From Candidatus Macondimonas diazotrophica (GTDB lineage Bacteria; Pseudomonadota; Gammaproteobacteria; UBA5335), in assembly GCF_004684205.1 (NCBI RefSeq), contig NZ_SRIO01000003.1, positions 124,001-188,000 on the forward strand: a stretch of DNA of 64,000 bases, given 5' to 3'. How positions within the stretch are numbered: the first letter of the stretch is position 1; each line of letters opens with the position of its first letter. Made by a program: the position numbers and the translations under genes. Of the stretch, positions 21,023 to 29,984 are shown one piece after another. The notes below the pieces were generated by a model, which worked only from the letters and a program-made list of their open reading frames with translations, did not search any database and had not been told where the DNA came from.

Positions 21023-22414
21023 ATGGCGGGACAAGGATGGTGGCGGACCAAGCCGATCGATCAGGCGCTCGAAGCAGGAGAGGGCGGCCTGCATCGGGTT
21101 CTGTCTGGGTTGGACCTGACGTTTCTCGGTATCGGTGCCGTCATCGGCGCGGGTATTTTCGTCCTGACCGGGATTGCCGCCGCGACCAAAGCCGGTCCGG
21201 CGCTGACCCTGTCTTTTGTCATTGCCGGGATGGCCTGCCTGTTCGCGGCGTTGGTCTACGCCGAATTTGCGAGCACCGTTCCACTCTCCGGCAGTGCCTA
21301 TACCTACTCCTATGTGACCCTTGGCGAACTGCCGGCCTGGATCATCGGTTGGGATCTGATCCTGGAATATTCGGTCGCTTCGGCTGCCGTTGCAATCGGC
21401 TGGTCGGGCTACTTCAACCGGGTTTTGGAAGGACTGGGCCTCGGTCTGCCTGAGATGCTGACCCGCACGCCATTCGATGGGGGTTGGATCAATCTCCCTG
21501 CATTCGTCGTGATTCTGGTGGTCAGCGCACTGCTGGCAGTCGGTGTCCGGGAAACCAGCCGATTCAACAACGCGATGGTGGTGCTGAAACTCGGAATCAT
21601 CGCGCTCTTTCTCGTCACGGCCATTCCCAAGATCGATGTCACCAACTGGGATCCCTATTTTCCGTTCGGATGGAGTGGCGTCGTCGGTGGCGCAGGGCTG
21701 ATCTTTTTTGCCTATATCGGATTCGATGCGGTGTCCACAGCAGCGGAGGAGGCGCGCGACCCACAACGCGATATCCCGCGCGGAATTCTCGGCTCCCTGG
21801 TGATCTGCACGCTGATTTACATTCTGGTAGCCGGGGCACTGACCGGGATCGTCAACTACACCCAGCTCAATGTGCCCGATCCTGTGGCAGCGGGTTTGGC
21901 GTTGATCGGCGCTCACAGTGTAGCGGGTTTGATCAGCGTCGGCGCCATCGCCGGGCTGAGCTCGGTCCTGCTGGTGTTGCTTTACGGGCAAAGTCGCATC
22001 TTTTTCGCCATGTCCCGTGACGGACTGCTGCCCCCCGTTTTCTCGCGCGTACATCCCCGCTTCAGAACCCCGTTCCAGGTGGTGCTGATGACCGGGCTCG
22101 TGGTGGCGCTGGTTGCCGGTTTCATGCCGATCCGTCAGGTCGCAGAACTGGTAAACGTGGGTACACTTGCCGCCTTCATCCTGGTCTCGGTGGCGGTCAT
22201 GGTGCTGCGCTACACGCGCCCTGATCTCCATCGCCCGTTCCGGACGCCCCTGGTGCCATTGATTCCGCTCTTGGCCATCGCCTTTTGCGCCTATCTGATT
22301 GCGAGTCTGGATGCCGTGACGCTTTGGCGGTTCGTGGCCTGGATGGCATTGGGCATGGCGGTCTATGTGTTCTATGCCCGCCATCACAGCCGGCTGAGGT
22401 CTGAGCAGGGATAG
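21023..22414 (+). CDS. APC-superfamily amino acid permease
   Basis: A 463-residue, about 12-TM permease of the APC superfamily, most like the cationic amino acid transporter/YfnA group. TM1 contains the substrate-binding GIGAVIGAGIFVLTG; FFAYIGFDAVSTAAEEARDP in the TM6 region is typical of CAT-type permeases. The start at ATG 21023 follows a strong AGGAGGGG Shine-Dalgarno; a GTG seven codons upstream is less likely. The substrate cannot be fixed from sequence. It is monocistronic, following the tRNA by 243 bp with nothing else recognisable between them. Confidence 0.9.
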   Translation: MAGQGWWRTKPIDQALEAGEGGLHRVLSGLDLTFLGIGAVIGAGIFVLTGIAAATKAGPALTLSFVIAGMACLFAALVYAEFASTVPLSGSAYTYSYVTLGELPAWIIGWDLILEYSVASAAVAIGWSGYFNRVLEGLGLGLPEMLTRTPFDGGWINLPAFVVILVVSALLAVGVRETSRFNNAMVVLKLGIIALFLVTAIPKIDVTNWDPYFPFGWSGVVGGAGLIFFAYIGFDAVSTAAEEARDPQRDIPRGILGSLVICTLIYILVAGALTGIVNYTQLNVPDPVAAGLALIGAHSVAGLISVGAIAGLSSVLLVLLYGQSRIFFAMSRDGLLPPVFSRVHPRFRTPFQVVLMTGLVVALVAGFMPIRQVAELVNVGTLAAFILVSVAVMVLRYTRPDLHRPFRTPLVPLIPLLAIAFCAYLIASLDAVTLWRFVAWMALGMAVYVFYARHHSRLRSEQG

Positions 22415-22465
22415 GTCTGGGCCGGGGCGGTACGACGGTAGCTTGAGCAGCTATCCGCCCAGACC
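22414..22465. terminator. Possible hairpin between convergent genes
   Basis: GGTCTGGGC at the permease stop pairs with GCCCAGACC (22457-22465), enclosing a smaller hairpin TAGCT-TGAGC-AGCTA. It sits between convergent genes, where a bidirectional terminator is expected, but lacks a T-run. Confidence 0.3.
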
Positions 22466-22513
22466 GGCTTCGCCGGACCGGGCGGCTTGGATGGCGCCTG
22501 GAATTTCAGTAGA

Positions 22514-22969
22514 TCAGTAGAGCGGATCCGGCAGATGGGCGCGGACGACATCCGGCGTCGTGCAGTGCGTGAGATCCAGATCGACACTGGCCAGCACCCG
22601 CGATGCAAGCTGATGATCCAGCGCGTCACGCAGAAATCCCAGGAACCGCGGGGGCGCGACCAAGACCAGATGGTTAAAGGCGTGGGCCTGGTATCGTTCC
22701 CGCAGTCGCGCGCAGAGCTCGGCGGCGAAGCGCCGGGCTTCCTCATCCTTGGGGTCGATCGTCGGCTCCATCCCGTGGCGGTGTTCACCATGGGAGTCCA
22801 GCGCACGTCCGGGCCGGTCGGCGAGCAGTTCATGGCCTGGAAGGCGCGATGCAGGGTGCACGGCATCCTCGAGTTCGAGCAAGGGACCGCGGGCACCCTG
22901 GGCTTGATAGAAGCGAGCGCGTGCTGCGTCCGCGACGAGAATCCAGACTGTCTGCTCAGCATGCGTCAT
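22514..22969 (-). CDS. Host-attachment-family protein (Host_attach-like)
   Basis: A 151-residue protein starting MTHAEQTVWILVADAARARFY, the usual beginning of the family annotated as host attachment protein, named after a gene required for plant attachment in Rhizobiaceae. DGHGE/HRHG-like residues occur mid-protein (DSHGEHRHGMEP), and FNHLVLVAPPRFLGFLR is a conserved core stretch. The fold is related to eRF1-domain proteins. The biochemical role is unknown. A start at 22969 is preferred because the family begins there; a start 12 codons upstream is open. Confidence 0.72.
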   Translation of the reverse strand: MTHAEQTVWILVADAARARFYQAQGARGPLLELEDAVHPASRLPGHELLADRPGRALDSHGEHRHGMEPTIDPKDEEARRFAAELCARLRERYQAHAFNHLVLVAPPRFLGFLRDALDHQLASRVLASVDLDLTHCTTPDVVRAHLPDPLY

Positions 22970-23054
22970 GGCGCCGTCTCCAAAGTAAGGTCGTGTCGTC
23001 TGCACGATAGCAAAACTTCAAAACCGGCTTTTGACGCGGATCATGCGATGCGCA

Positions 23055-23306
23055 TCAGCGTTCCGGAAGGATGATGTTCAGTTCCAGGATGTCGCAATCA
23101 CCCTGGTGATCGACCTCGACCTTCACGGCATCATCGTTGACGGTGACATAGCGTCGAACCACCTCCAACAAATCACGCTGCAAATTGAGAAAGTAATCCG
23201 GGCGCTGACTCTCGCGGCGCTGGTGGGCGACCACGATTTGCAGACGCTCTTTCGCCACCGAGGCGCTGGACTTGTTGGATGAACGGAAGAAACTGAGAAT
23301 ACCCAT
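23055..23306 (-). CDS. minE: Cell division topological specificity factor MinE
   Basis: An 83-residue MinE, which stimulates MinD ATPase and drives MinCD pole-to-pole oscillation so that FtsZ rings form at midcell. The N-terminal membrane-targeting stretch MGILSFFRSS, the MinD-binding segment (AKERLQIVVAHQR) and the C-terminal dimerisation domain (VKVEVDHQGDCDILELNIILP) are all present. It lies three bases after minD and ends the minC-minD-minE group. Confidence 0.97.
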   Translation of the reverse strand: MGILSFFRSSNKSSASVAKERLQIVVAHQRRESQRPDYFLNLQRDLLEVVRRYVTVNDDAVKVEVDHQGDCDILELNIILPER

Positions 23307-23309
23307 GGT

Positions 23310-24116
23310 TCAGCCTCCAAACAGCCGTCGCAGGAAGCTTCGCTCCTCTTCCACGAAGCGCAGGGGGCGGGACTCGCCGAGAAAACGGGCGACGGTATCG
23401 GCATAAGCCTGGCCGGCTTCGCTCTTGTCCTCCAGGATCACCGGTGTTCCGGCATTGGAGCATTGCAACACGGTCGGTGATTCGGGAATCACACCCAACA
23501 ACGGGATCGAGAGAATCTCCTGCACGTCCTGAAGGCTGAGCATTTCACCCTTGCTGACGCGTTTGGGTGCATAGCGGGTGATGACCAGATGCTCGTTGAT
23601 CTTGCCGTCCTGACGCTCGGCGCGGCGTGTCTTGCTGGCGAGCAGTCCCAGGACCCGATCCGAATCGCGGACCGAGGACACTTCGGGATTGGTGACGATG
23701 ATGGCATCGTCGGCGAAATACATGGCCAGATGTGCGCCCTTCTCGATGCCCGCCGGCGAATCGCAAAGGATGTAATCGAAGTCTTGGGACATCTCTTCGA
23801 GGACGCGACCGACGCCGTCCTGAGTGAGGGCATCCTTGTCCCGCGTCTGTGAGGCGGCGAGGATGGAGAGATTGGGCAGACGCTTGTCGCGGATCAGGGC
23901 CTGACCCAGGGAGGCCTCGCCGTGGATGACATTCACAAAGTCATACACGACGCGGCGCTCACACCCCATGATGAGGTCGAGATTGCGCAGGCCGACGTCG
24001 AAGTCGACCACCGCGGTCTTGAAACCGCGCAGCGCCAGGCCAGTTCCGAAAGCAGCGGAAGTGGTGGTTTTTCCGACCCCTCCTTTGCCAGAGGTCACCA
24101 CAATGATGCGTGCCAA
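23310..24116 (-). CDS. minD: Septum site-determining protein MinD
   Basis: A 268-residue MinD ParA-like ATPase. The start ([17 protein letters not shown]) contains the deviant Walker A GKGGVGKT, and the C-terminus SFLRRLFGG is the amphipathic membrane-targeting helix. The start codon is TTG at 24116, since the conserved start falls there and no ATG lies nearby; AGGAG is 11 bases upstream. A non-ATG start could moderate MinD dosage relative to MinC and MinE. Confidence 0.97.
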   Translation of the reverse strand: MARIIVVTSGKGGVGKTTTSAAFGTGLALRGFKTAVVDFDVGLRNLDLIMGCERRVVYDFVNVIHGEASLGQALIRDKRLPNLSILAASQTRDKDALTQDGVGRVLEEMSQDFDYILCDSPAGIEKGAHLAMYFADDAIIVTNPEVSSVRDSDRVLGLLASKTRRAERQDGKINEHLVITRYAPKRVSKGEMLSLQDVQEILSIPLLGVIPESPTVLQCSNAGTPVILEDKSEAGQAYADTVARFLGESRPLRFVEEERSFLRRLFGG

Positions 24117-24190
24117 GGGAGATGCTCCTCATTTTGTTCCGTAAAAGTCATGACATTCAGTGCAGGGGGCATGGATCGCCCAGCGCTGCG

Positions 24191-24886
24191 TCACAGGGCC
24201 TGGACGTGAAGGTTCTCGCCGTCCAGATGAATCTGTGCCGGCTGCCCGCGCTGCGCCGGTTCCAGATCGTCGGCCAGCCGGTAATAACCCGCAATGGAAA
24301 TCAACTCTGCTTCAAGCGATCGACAAAAAATACGCGCTGTCCGGTCGCCACGCAGGCCCGCGAGCGCGCGACCCCGCAGCGCGCCATAGACATGGATGTT
24401 GCCGTCTGCGAGCAATTCCGCGCCATGGCTGACCGGTCCAACAACAATCAGGTCGCTTTTGGCATAGACCTGTTGTCCGGATCGCACCGGCTCAGTAATC
24501 AGGCGTGCGGGCATATTCCGTTCGACCGCCTTGGGTTGCGAATCGACTGCCGATGAACGGGTCTCGTTCAGCACACCCAGCGCCAGATCGCGTGCCTGCT
24601 GTTCGTGTATCGGGTCTGCTCCGCGGATGGCGATGGGGATCAGCTCGAGTGCACGCAGCGCTTCGACCAGTGCGGCGATCGTCCACGCCACCTGTTCGAC
24701 TGCCTGCACGTCAACGATGATCGGCGCGCCCTTGAAGAATCCGGGCGCCTGATCGATGCGCCGCCGCACGTCCGAAACCACCCGTTCGGGGGTGGGATCG
24801 AAGACCTTCAGGACCGTGAAGGTGAAGCCGCTGCCTTTCAGCTCACAGGACGGGGTCTGGGGAAAGGCGGATGATCGCATCGACAT
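24191..24886 (-). CDS. minC: Septum site-determining protein MinC
   Basis: A 231-residue MinC inhibitor of FtsZ assembly. The N-terminal domain (about 10-110) is followed by a linker and a C-terminal right-handed beta-helix (about 125-230) with GPVSHGAELLADGNIHVYGALRGRALAG, the conserved MinD-interacting motif. It is the first gene of min; a 74-bp gap separates it from minD. Confidence 0.95.
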   Translation of the reverse strand: MSMRSSAFPQTPSCELKGSGFTFTVLKVFDPTPERVVSDVRRRIDQAPGFFKGAPIIVDVQAVEQVAWTIAALVEALRALELIPIAIRGADPIHEQQARDLALGVLNETRSSAVDSQPKAVERNMPARLITEPVRSGQQVYAKSDLIVVGPVSHGAELLADGNIHVYGALRGRALAGLRGDRTARIFCRSLEAELISIAGYYRLADDLEPAQRGQPAQIHLDGENLHVQAL

Positions 24887-24957
24887 GAAGAAGGCTCCCG
24901 GCGGGATATTTCAGAACGATAACAAAGCTGGCCAATGCCGAATACCCATGTGCCCGT

Positions 24958-25281
24958 TCATGTCTCGCCGCGCGCAGCCTGGACCCGTCCGAAATGCCAC
25001 GCCAAGCCCAGTGCAAGCGTCAATGCGCCCAGCGCCAGCGCGGCCGTTTCGCCGTTGTAGCCAGGCTGATAGGGGCTCATTGCGCCCAACAGCAGACAGC
25101 CGCCGACGAAATTGGCAGATCCCCACAGCACATTGACCACGGGTGAGGAGTTCCCGACGCCGGGCGGTTGCGCGAACGGGGAGGGAAACGGTTTGCCGGA
25201 TACGCCGTGAACGAAATGCGGAATGCCGTTGGCCAGAAAGATACCGGCCAGAAACCGGATCAGTAACAGGCTCCATGCCAT
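24958..25281 (-). CDS. Small integral membrane protein of unknown function
   Basis: A 107-residue protein with about three TM helices (near residues 3-20, 45-65 and 75-95) and a conserved-looking segment GIPHFVHGVSGKPFPSPF after the first helix. I recall similar uncharacterised proteins in proteobacteria but no named function. The ATG at 25281 has an AAGGAG Shine-Dalgarno; an upstream in-frame start adds eight residues. It lies between gpmA and minC on the same strand, without evident functional link. Confidence 0.78.
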   Translation of the reverse strand: MAWSLLLIRFLAGIFLANGIPHFVHGVSGKPFPSPFAQPPGVGNSSPVVNVLWGSANFVGGCLLLGAMSPYQPGYNGETAALALGALTLALGLAWHFGRVQAARGET

Positions 25282-25334
25282 GTGTGACTCTCCTTGATGC
25301 GGCACACCTCCGCGGCAGGTTGGTGCTCGCGCCG

Positions 25335-26024
25335 TTACGCCAGGATCGATTTGGACCGGATGTCGATCGTTTCCGGCGTCACCTCGAGATCATAGGCGAT
25401 CGGCACACCGGTGGGGATTTCCAGGCCCATGATGTCGGCATCGGAAATGCTTTCCAGATCCTTGGTCAGCGCGCGCAGCGAATTGCCGTGAGCGGAAATC
25501 AGCACCTGCTTGCCGGCGGCCAGCTCGGGCCGGATGTGCTGCTCGAAATAGGGGCGTACCCGCTCGCAGGTGTCCTTCAGACTCTCGCCGTTGGGCGGCG
25601 GTGTATCGTAGCCGCGCCGCCACTGTTTGAACTGCGCCTCACCATGGCGGGCCAGAACCTCATCCTTGTTGAGGCCCTGCAGGTCGCCATAGTGACGTTC
25701 GGCCAGGGCGGTCACATGCAGATAGACCGGAAATTCATTTGCGCCGGGCCGGTAGGACTCGCGTGGCAGCGTACCTTCGGCGGGTAGGAAGATGGGCGTC
25801 CGGCCGCTGCGATTTTCTCGCAACACGACCTGCAGGGTCGTGATAGCGCGCTGGAGGTGAGAGGTGAAGGCGACATCGAACGCGCGGTCGGCGAGCAGGC
25901 GGCCCGCCTGGGCTGCTTCTTCCCAGCCATCCGCCGCTAGGGGGACATCGACCCAACCGGTGAATCGGTTCTGGGCATTCCAGACGGATTTGCCATGCCG
26001 GATCAGGATCAGGCGTGCTTGCAT
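25335..26024 (-). CDS. gpmA: 2,3-bisphosphoglycerate-dependent phosphoglycerate mutase
   Basis: A 229-residue dPGM interconverting 3- and 2-phosphoglycerate. The phospho-histidine motif LIRHGKSVWN, the substrate motif ERHYGDLQG and the second histidine ISAHGNSLRAL are intact. Compared with E. coli GpmA from memory, it has an inserted segment (about residues 70-105, including IFLPAEGTLPRESYRPG) before ERHYG and a shorter middle region, so it belongs to a different dPGM branch. AAGGGG precedes the ATG. Confidence 0.92.
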   Translation of the reverse strand: MQARLILIRHGKSVWNAQNRFTGWVDVPLAADGWEEAAQAGRLLADRAFDVAFTSHLQRAITTLQVVLRENRSGRTPIFLPAEGTLPRESYRPGANEFPVYLHVTALAERHYGDLQGLNKDEVLARHGEAQFKQWRRGYDTPPPNGESLKDTCERVRPYFEQHIRPELAAGKQVLISAHGNSLRALTKDLESISDADIMGLEIPTGVPIAYDLEVTPETIDIRSKSILA

Positions 26025-26230
26025 CGGTAGTTCCCCTTCGTGCGATGAGATGGCGTCAAGTGGCCTATTGTAAAGGAGCTGAACTGTTTCGCTAAGGTGA
26101 AGGGGCGAGGCGACGCGCGCTCGAGCCGGCGGCTGGAATCAAGATCCCGGCGCACCATTGCGTGCCCAGCAGCCGAGCTTCGCTACGCGGATCACGAGGG
26201 AATCCACGAATGGATGCATCGGCGCACAGA

Positions 26231-26248
26231 CCGGCCCGGTCGGGCCGG
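26231..26248 (-). terminator. Putative trxB terminator hairpin
   Basis: CCGGCCC-GGTC-GGGCCGG is a perfect 7-bp GC stem with a four-base loop, starting 12 bp past the trxB stop. The stretch that follows in the minus direction is only weakly T-rich. Confidence 0.45.
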
Positions 26249-26259
26249 CTGCCAGGCGT

Positions 26260-27276
<1,017 letters not shown>

Positions 27277-27320
27277 CTATCGCCTGTTCGCGCGAGGACT
27301 GACGCCCGGCACGGCGTGTC

Positions 27321-27920
27321 TCACAGCGCGCTGCTGTGCTCCGCGAGGTAGCTTGCCACACCTTCGGCAGTGGGCTTCATGCCAGGCTTGCCCTTGCGCC
27401 AGCCGGCGGGGCAGACCTCACCGTGCTCTTCGGTGAATTGCAGGGCTTCCACCAGGCGAAGCATTTCATCCACTTCCCGGCCCAGCGGCAGGTTGTTGAC
27501 GACCTGATGCTGCACGATGCCGTTCTTGTCGATCAGGAAAGAGGCGCGCAGCGCGACGCCGTCCGGATGTTCGACGCCGTAGGCACGGACGATGTCGTGG
27601 CGCACATCCGCCACGATGGGAAACTGTACCGGACCGATGCCGCCTTTTTCGACCGGCGTGTTCCGCCAGGCATGGTGGGTGAAGGCAGAGTCGATGGAAA
27701 CCCCGACCACTTCCACACCCAGGTCTTTGAACTTGGAGACACGGTGGTCGTGAGCAATGATTTCGGAAGGGCACACGAATGTGAAATCCAGCGGCCAGAA
27801 GAACAGAACGACGTACTTGCCCTTCAGATCCGAAAGACGGAAGTTTTCGTTGATACTGCCGTCGGGAAGCACGGCGGCGGCGGTGAAATCAGGGGCAGGT
27901 TGGCTGACCAGAACGCTCAT
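27321..27920 (-). CDS. Typical 2-Cys peroxiredoxin (AhpC/TSA family)
   Basis: A 199-residue typical 2-Cys peroxiredoxin reducing hydrogen peroxide and organic peroxides. The peroxidatic Cys50 lies in FTFVCPSE and the resolving Cys170 in GEVCPAGW. The ATG at 27920 has an AAGGAG Shine-Dalgarno; the open frame runs 38 codons upstream but that part is not conserved. It is transcribed towards trxB, which could supply its reducing power via thioredoxin. Confidence 0.95.
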   Translation of the reverse strand: MSVLVSQPAPDFTAAAVLPDGSINENFRLSDLKGKYVVLFFWPLDFTFVCPSEIIAHDHRVSKFKDLGVEVVGVSIDSAFTHHAWRNTPVEKGGIGPVQFPIVADVRHDIVRAYGVEHPDGVALRASFLIDKNGIVQHQVVNNLPLGREVDEMLRLVEALQFTEEHGEVCPAGWRKGKPGMKPTAEGVASYLAEHSSAL

Positions 27921-28000
27921 GAGGGGGCTCCTTTGCGAAGGGGTGGATGGACTCGACCGACATCTTAAAGCAAGCCGGTCGGATGGGTGCAATCCAAAAA

Positions 28001-28033
28001 TGATCAGAAGGCGATCACATTTTTCGATGATCA
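28001..28033. promoter_or_regulatory. Cluster of TGATC words upstream of the peroxiredoxin gene
   Basis: TGATCA occurs at 28001-28006 and 28028-28033, with GATCA at 28013-28017 between them, in a short AT-rich region about 80-115 bp before the peroxiredoxin start. Part of it reads as an inverted repeat GATCA-N10-TGATC on the minus strand. It could be a regulator site, but it matches no consensus I can name. Confidence 0.3.
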
Positions 28034-28076
28034 CTCTGTGTCACGGAAGCGTTTCGCCCAACGGTCCGCGATTCGT

Positions 28077-29327
28077 TCAGTCTGGCTCCGGGTAGTTGCG
28101 GGCGCGGTGATGGGGCGTATTGATCTCATAGCCGCGCAACATGATTTCCCAATACAGGAAGGGCAGCAGACTGGTCTTGAGCCACCACATGCTGCGCCGT
28201 TCGACATACGGGTCGAGCGGCAGGGTGGGCGTGACCACACCGTCGTAGACGAACTCGGCCAGCATGACCTTGCCCTTGGCCGTGGTCAGCGGGCAGGTCC
28301 CATAGCCATCGTAGCGCGCGGTCGGTTGCTTGCCGCCGAGCTCCGCCAGCAGGTTGCGCACCACCACGGGCGCCTGCTGACGCACTGCGCCGGCGGTTTT
28401 GGAGTTTGGTGTCGAGGCGACATCACCCAGCGCATGGACGTTGGGATAGTGCACATGGCGCAGCGTGAACTTGTCCACGTCCACATAGCCTGCCGCATTG
28501 GCGAGTGGGCTGTGGCGAACGAAATCGGCCGGTCGTTGCGGCGGCGTGACATGCAGTAGATCGAACGGCTGCTCGATTCGGGTTTTCTGGCCATCCGCAC
28601 CGGTGTGCTCGAAGGTGGCGACCCGCGCCGGTCCGTCTACGGCGACGAGTGTATGCTGATAATGGCGCTGCACACCATAGCGGTCGGCGACCCGCTCCAG
28701 CGCGCGGGAAAAGGGGGCGACTCCGAAGATTACCGGCGTGGCGCAGTAATAGTGCAGCTCGGCCTCGCGGCCATTCTGCTGGAAGTGATCGGCCGCCAGA
28801 TAGAGGATCTTCTGCGGGGCGCCTGGGCATTTGAAGGGCATGGGCGCTGCCGTGAAGACGGCGCGTCCGCGGCTGAACTCCTGGATGCACTGCCAGGTGT
28901 ATGGCGCGAGATCGTAGTGGTAGTTGCTGCAGACGCCATTCTGTCCAAGTGTTTCCTCCAATCCGGCCACGGCGCCCCAGTCGCTGACGATGCCCGGGCA
29001 GACAATCAGATGCTCGTAGTGGACGAGTCGCCCATCGTCCAGGACGAGCTGATTCTGGTCGGGTTCGAGCGCGGCCACCGCTTGGCGTATCCAGGTCACG
29101 CCCAGCGGCATCAAGCCATGCATGGGCCGGCGGGTTGCGGTGGCGGGGAAAACCCCGCCCCCCACCAGCGTCCAGCCGGGTTGGTAGAAATGGAACTCAG
29201 CTGGCTCGATGACCGCAACATCCAGATGATTGTTCAATCGCAAGAGGCGGGCGGCGACCGCGAGACCAGCGGCGCCACCGCCAATGACAACAATCTGGTG
29301 GGCAGAAGGGGGGGATGCAGTGACCAT
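28077..29327 (-). CDS. Sulfide:quinone oxidoreductase, type II
   Basis: A 416-residue flavoprotein oxidising sulfide and passing electrons to quinone. The N-terminal FAD motif is VIGGGAAGLAVAARL. Two cysteines sit in the type II (SQOR-like) contexts: Cys167 in FKCPGAPQK and Cys345 in YGTCPLTTAKGKVMLAEF. HALGDVASTPNSKTAGAVR is the second FAD-contact region, and the C-terminal WWLKTSLLPFLYWEIMLRG is the membrane-associating segment. AGGAG precedes the ATG. Its neighbours are the peroxiredoxin and trxB genes on the same strand. Type II enzymes are thought to serve sulfide detoxification or low-affinity oxidation. Confidence 0.9.
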   Translation of the reverse strand: MVTASPPSAHQIVVIGGGAAGLAVAARLLRLNNHLDVAVIEPAEFHFYQPGWTLVGGGVFPATATRRPMHGLMPLGVTWIRQAVAALEPDQNQLVLDDGRLVHYEHLIVCPGIVSDWGAVAGLEETLGQNGVCSNYHYDLAPYTWQCIQEFSRGRAVFTAAPMPFKCPGAPQKILYLAADHFQQNGREAELHYYCATPVIFGVAPFSRALERVADRYGVQRHYQHTLVAVDGPARVATFEHTGADGQKTRIEQPFDLLHVTPPQRPADFVRHSPLANAAGYVDVDKFTLRHVHYPNVHALGDVASTPNSKTAGAVRQQAPVVVRNLLAELGGKQPTARYDGYGTCPLTTAKGKVMLAEFVYDGVVTPTLPLDPYVERRSMWWLKTSLLPFLYWEIMLRGYEINTPHHRARNYPEPD

Positions 29328-29438
29328 GAATTGCTCTCCTGACGGGGGACATCAACGGTTTGGTCCCTTTGAATCGGGACGGGGGTCATGATGCCAGTGT
29401 TGGGTCGTTGCTCGGAGCCGTGATGGCGTAACAGACCC

Positions 29439-29984
29439 TCAGGAATCGTTGGCGATCAACTGAAGCATGGGCAGTGCACCGGCGTAGCGCGGCGCCCAAT
29501 AGTTCGCATCGATCGCATCGATCCGCACGACCTTTCCTGAGCCAGGCGCATGCACCATGCGTCCGTCACCCATGTAGATCCCGACATGGGAGATGGCACC
29601 ATCGACGCGGAAAAACAGCAGATCCCCGGGGGCCAGTGCATGTGGCGGCACCCGCCGCGCCCGTTCGGCCTGGTCGATCGCGCGACGAGGCAATGAAAAT
29701 CCGGCTTGCCGATAAGCGTAGGTCACCAGCCCGCTGCAGTCGAACCCGCCGGGTTCGGCGCCGCCCCAGCGATAGGGCTGGCCGGTCATTGCCAAGGCGT
29801 GTGCCACCACTTCCATCCGCCGGGACGCCACATCGGCGTTTGCGGCCGATCCCGACGGCATGCGGGTGGCGGGCCCCCATGTGGGTGCGCACGCGACCAG
29901 CATCATCACGAGGCTGAGCAGGATGGCGCGGGGGATGATCGGTTTCAAAGGCCGGTCTCCAGGACGCAGGATATCGGGAATCAT
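29439..29984 (-). CDS. NlpC/P60-family lipoprotein peptidase
   Basis: A 181-residue lipoprotein with a signal ending LVAC (lipobox) at about residues 29-32, followed by a short linker and an NlpC/P60 domain. The catalytic Cys is in FDCSGLVTYAYRQ and the His in SHVGIYMGDGRMVHAP. The family cleaves peptidoglycan stem peptides (D-Glu to diamino acid bonds). The start at 29984 overlaps the mgtE stop as ATGA; longer upstream frames are not protein-like. It ends the eleven-gene metG-rsx transcript. Confidence 0.9.
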   Translation of the reverse strand: MIPDILRPGDRPLKPIIPRAILLSLVMMLVACAPTWGPATRMPSGSAANADVASRRMEVVAHALAMTGQPYRWGGAEPGGFDCSGLVTYAYRQAGFSLPRRAIDQAERARRVPPHALAPGDLLFFRVDGAISHVGIYMGDGRMVHAPGSGKVVRIDAIDANYWAPRYAGALPMLQLIANDS

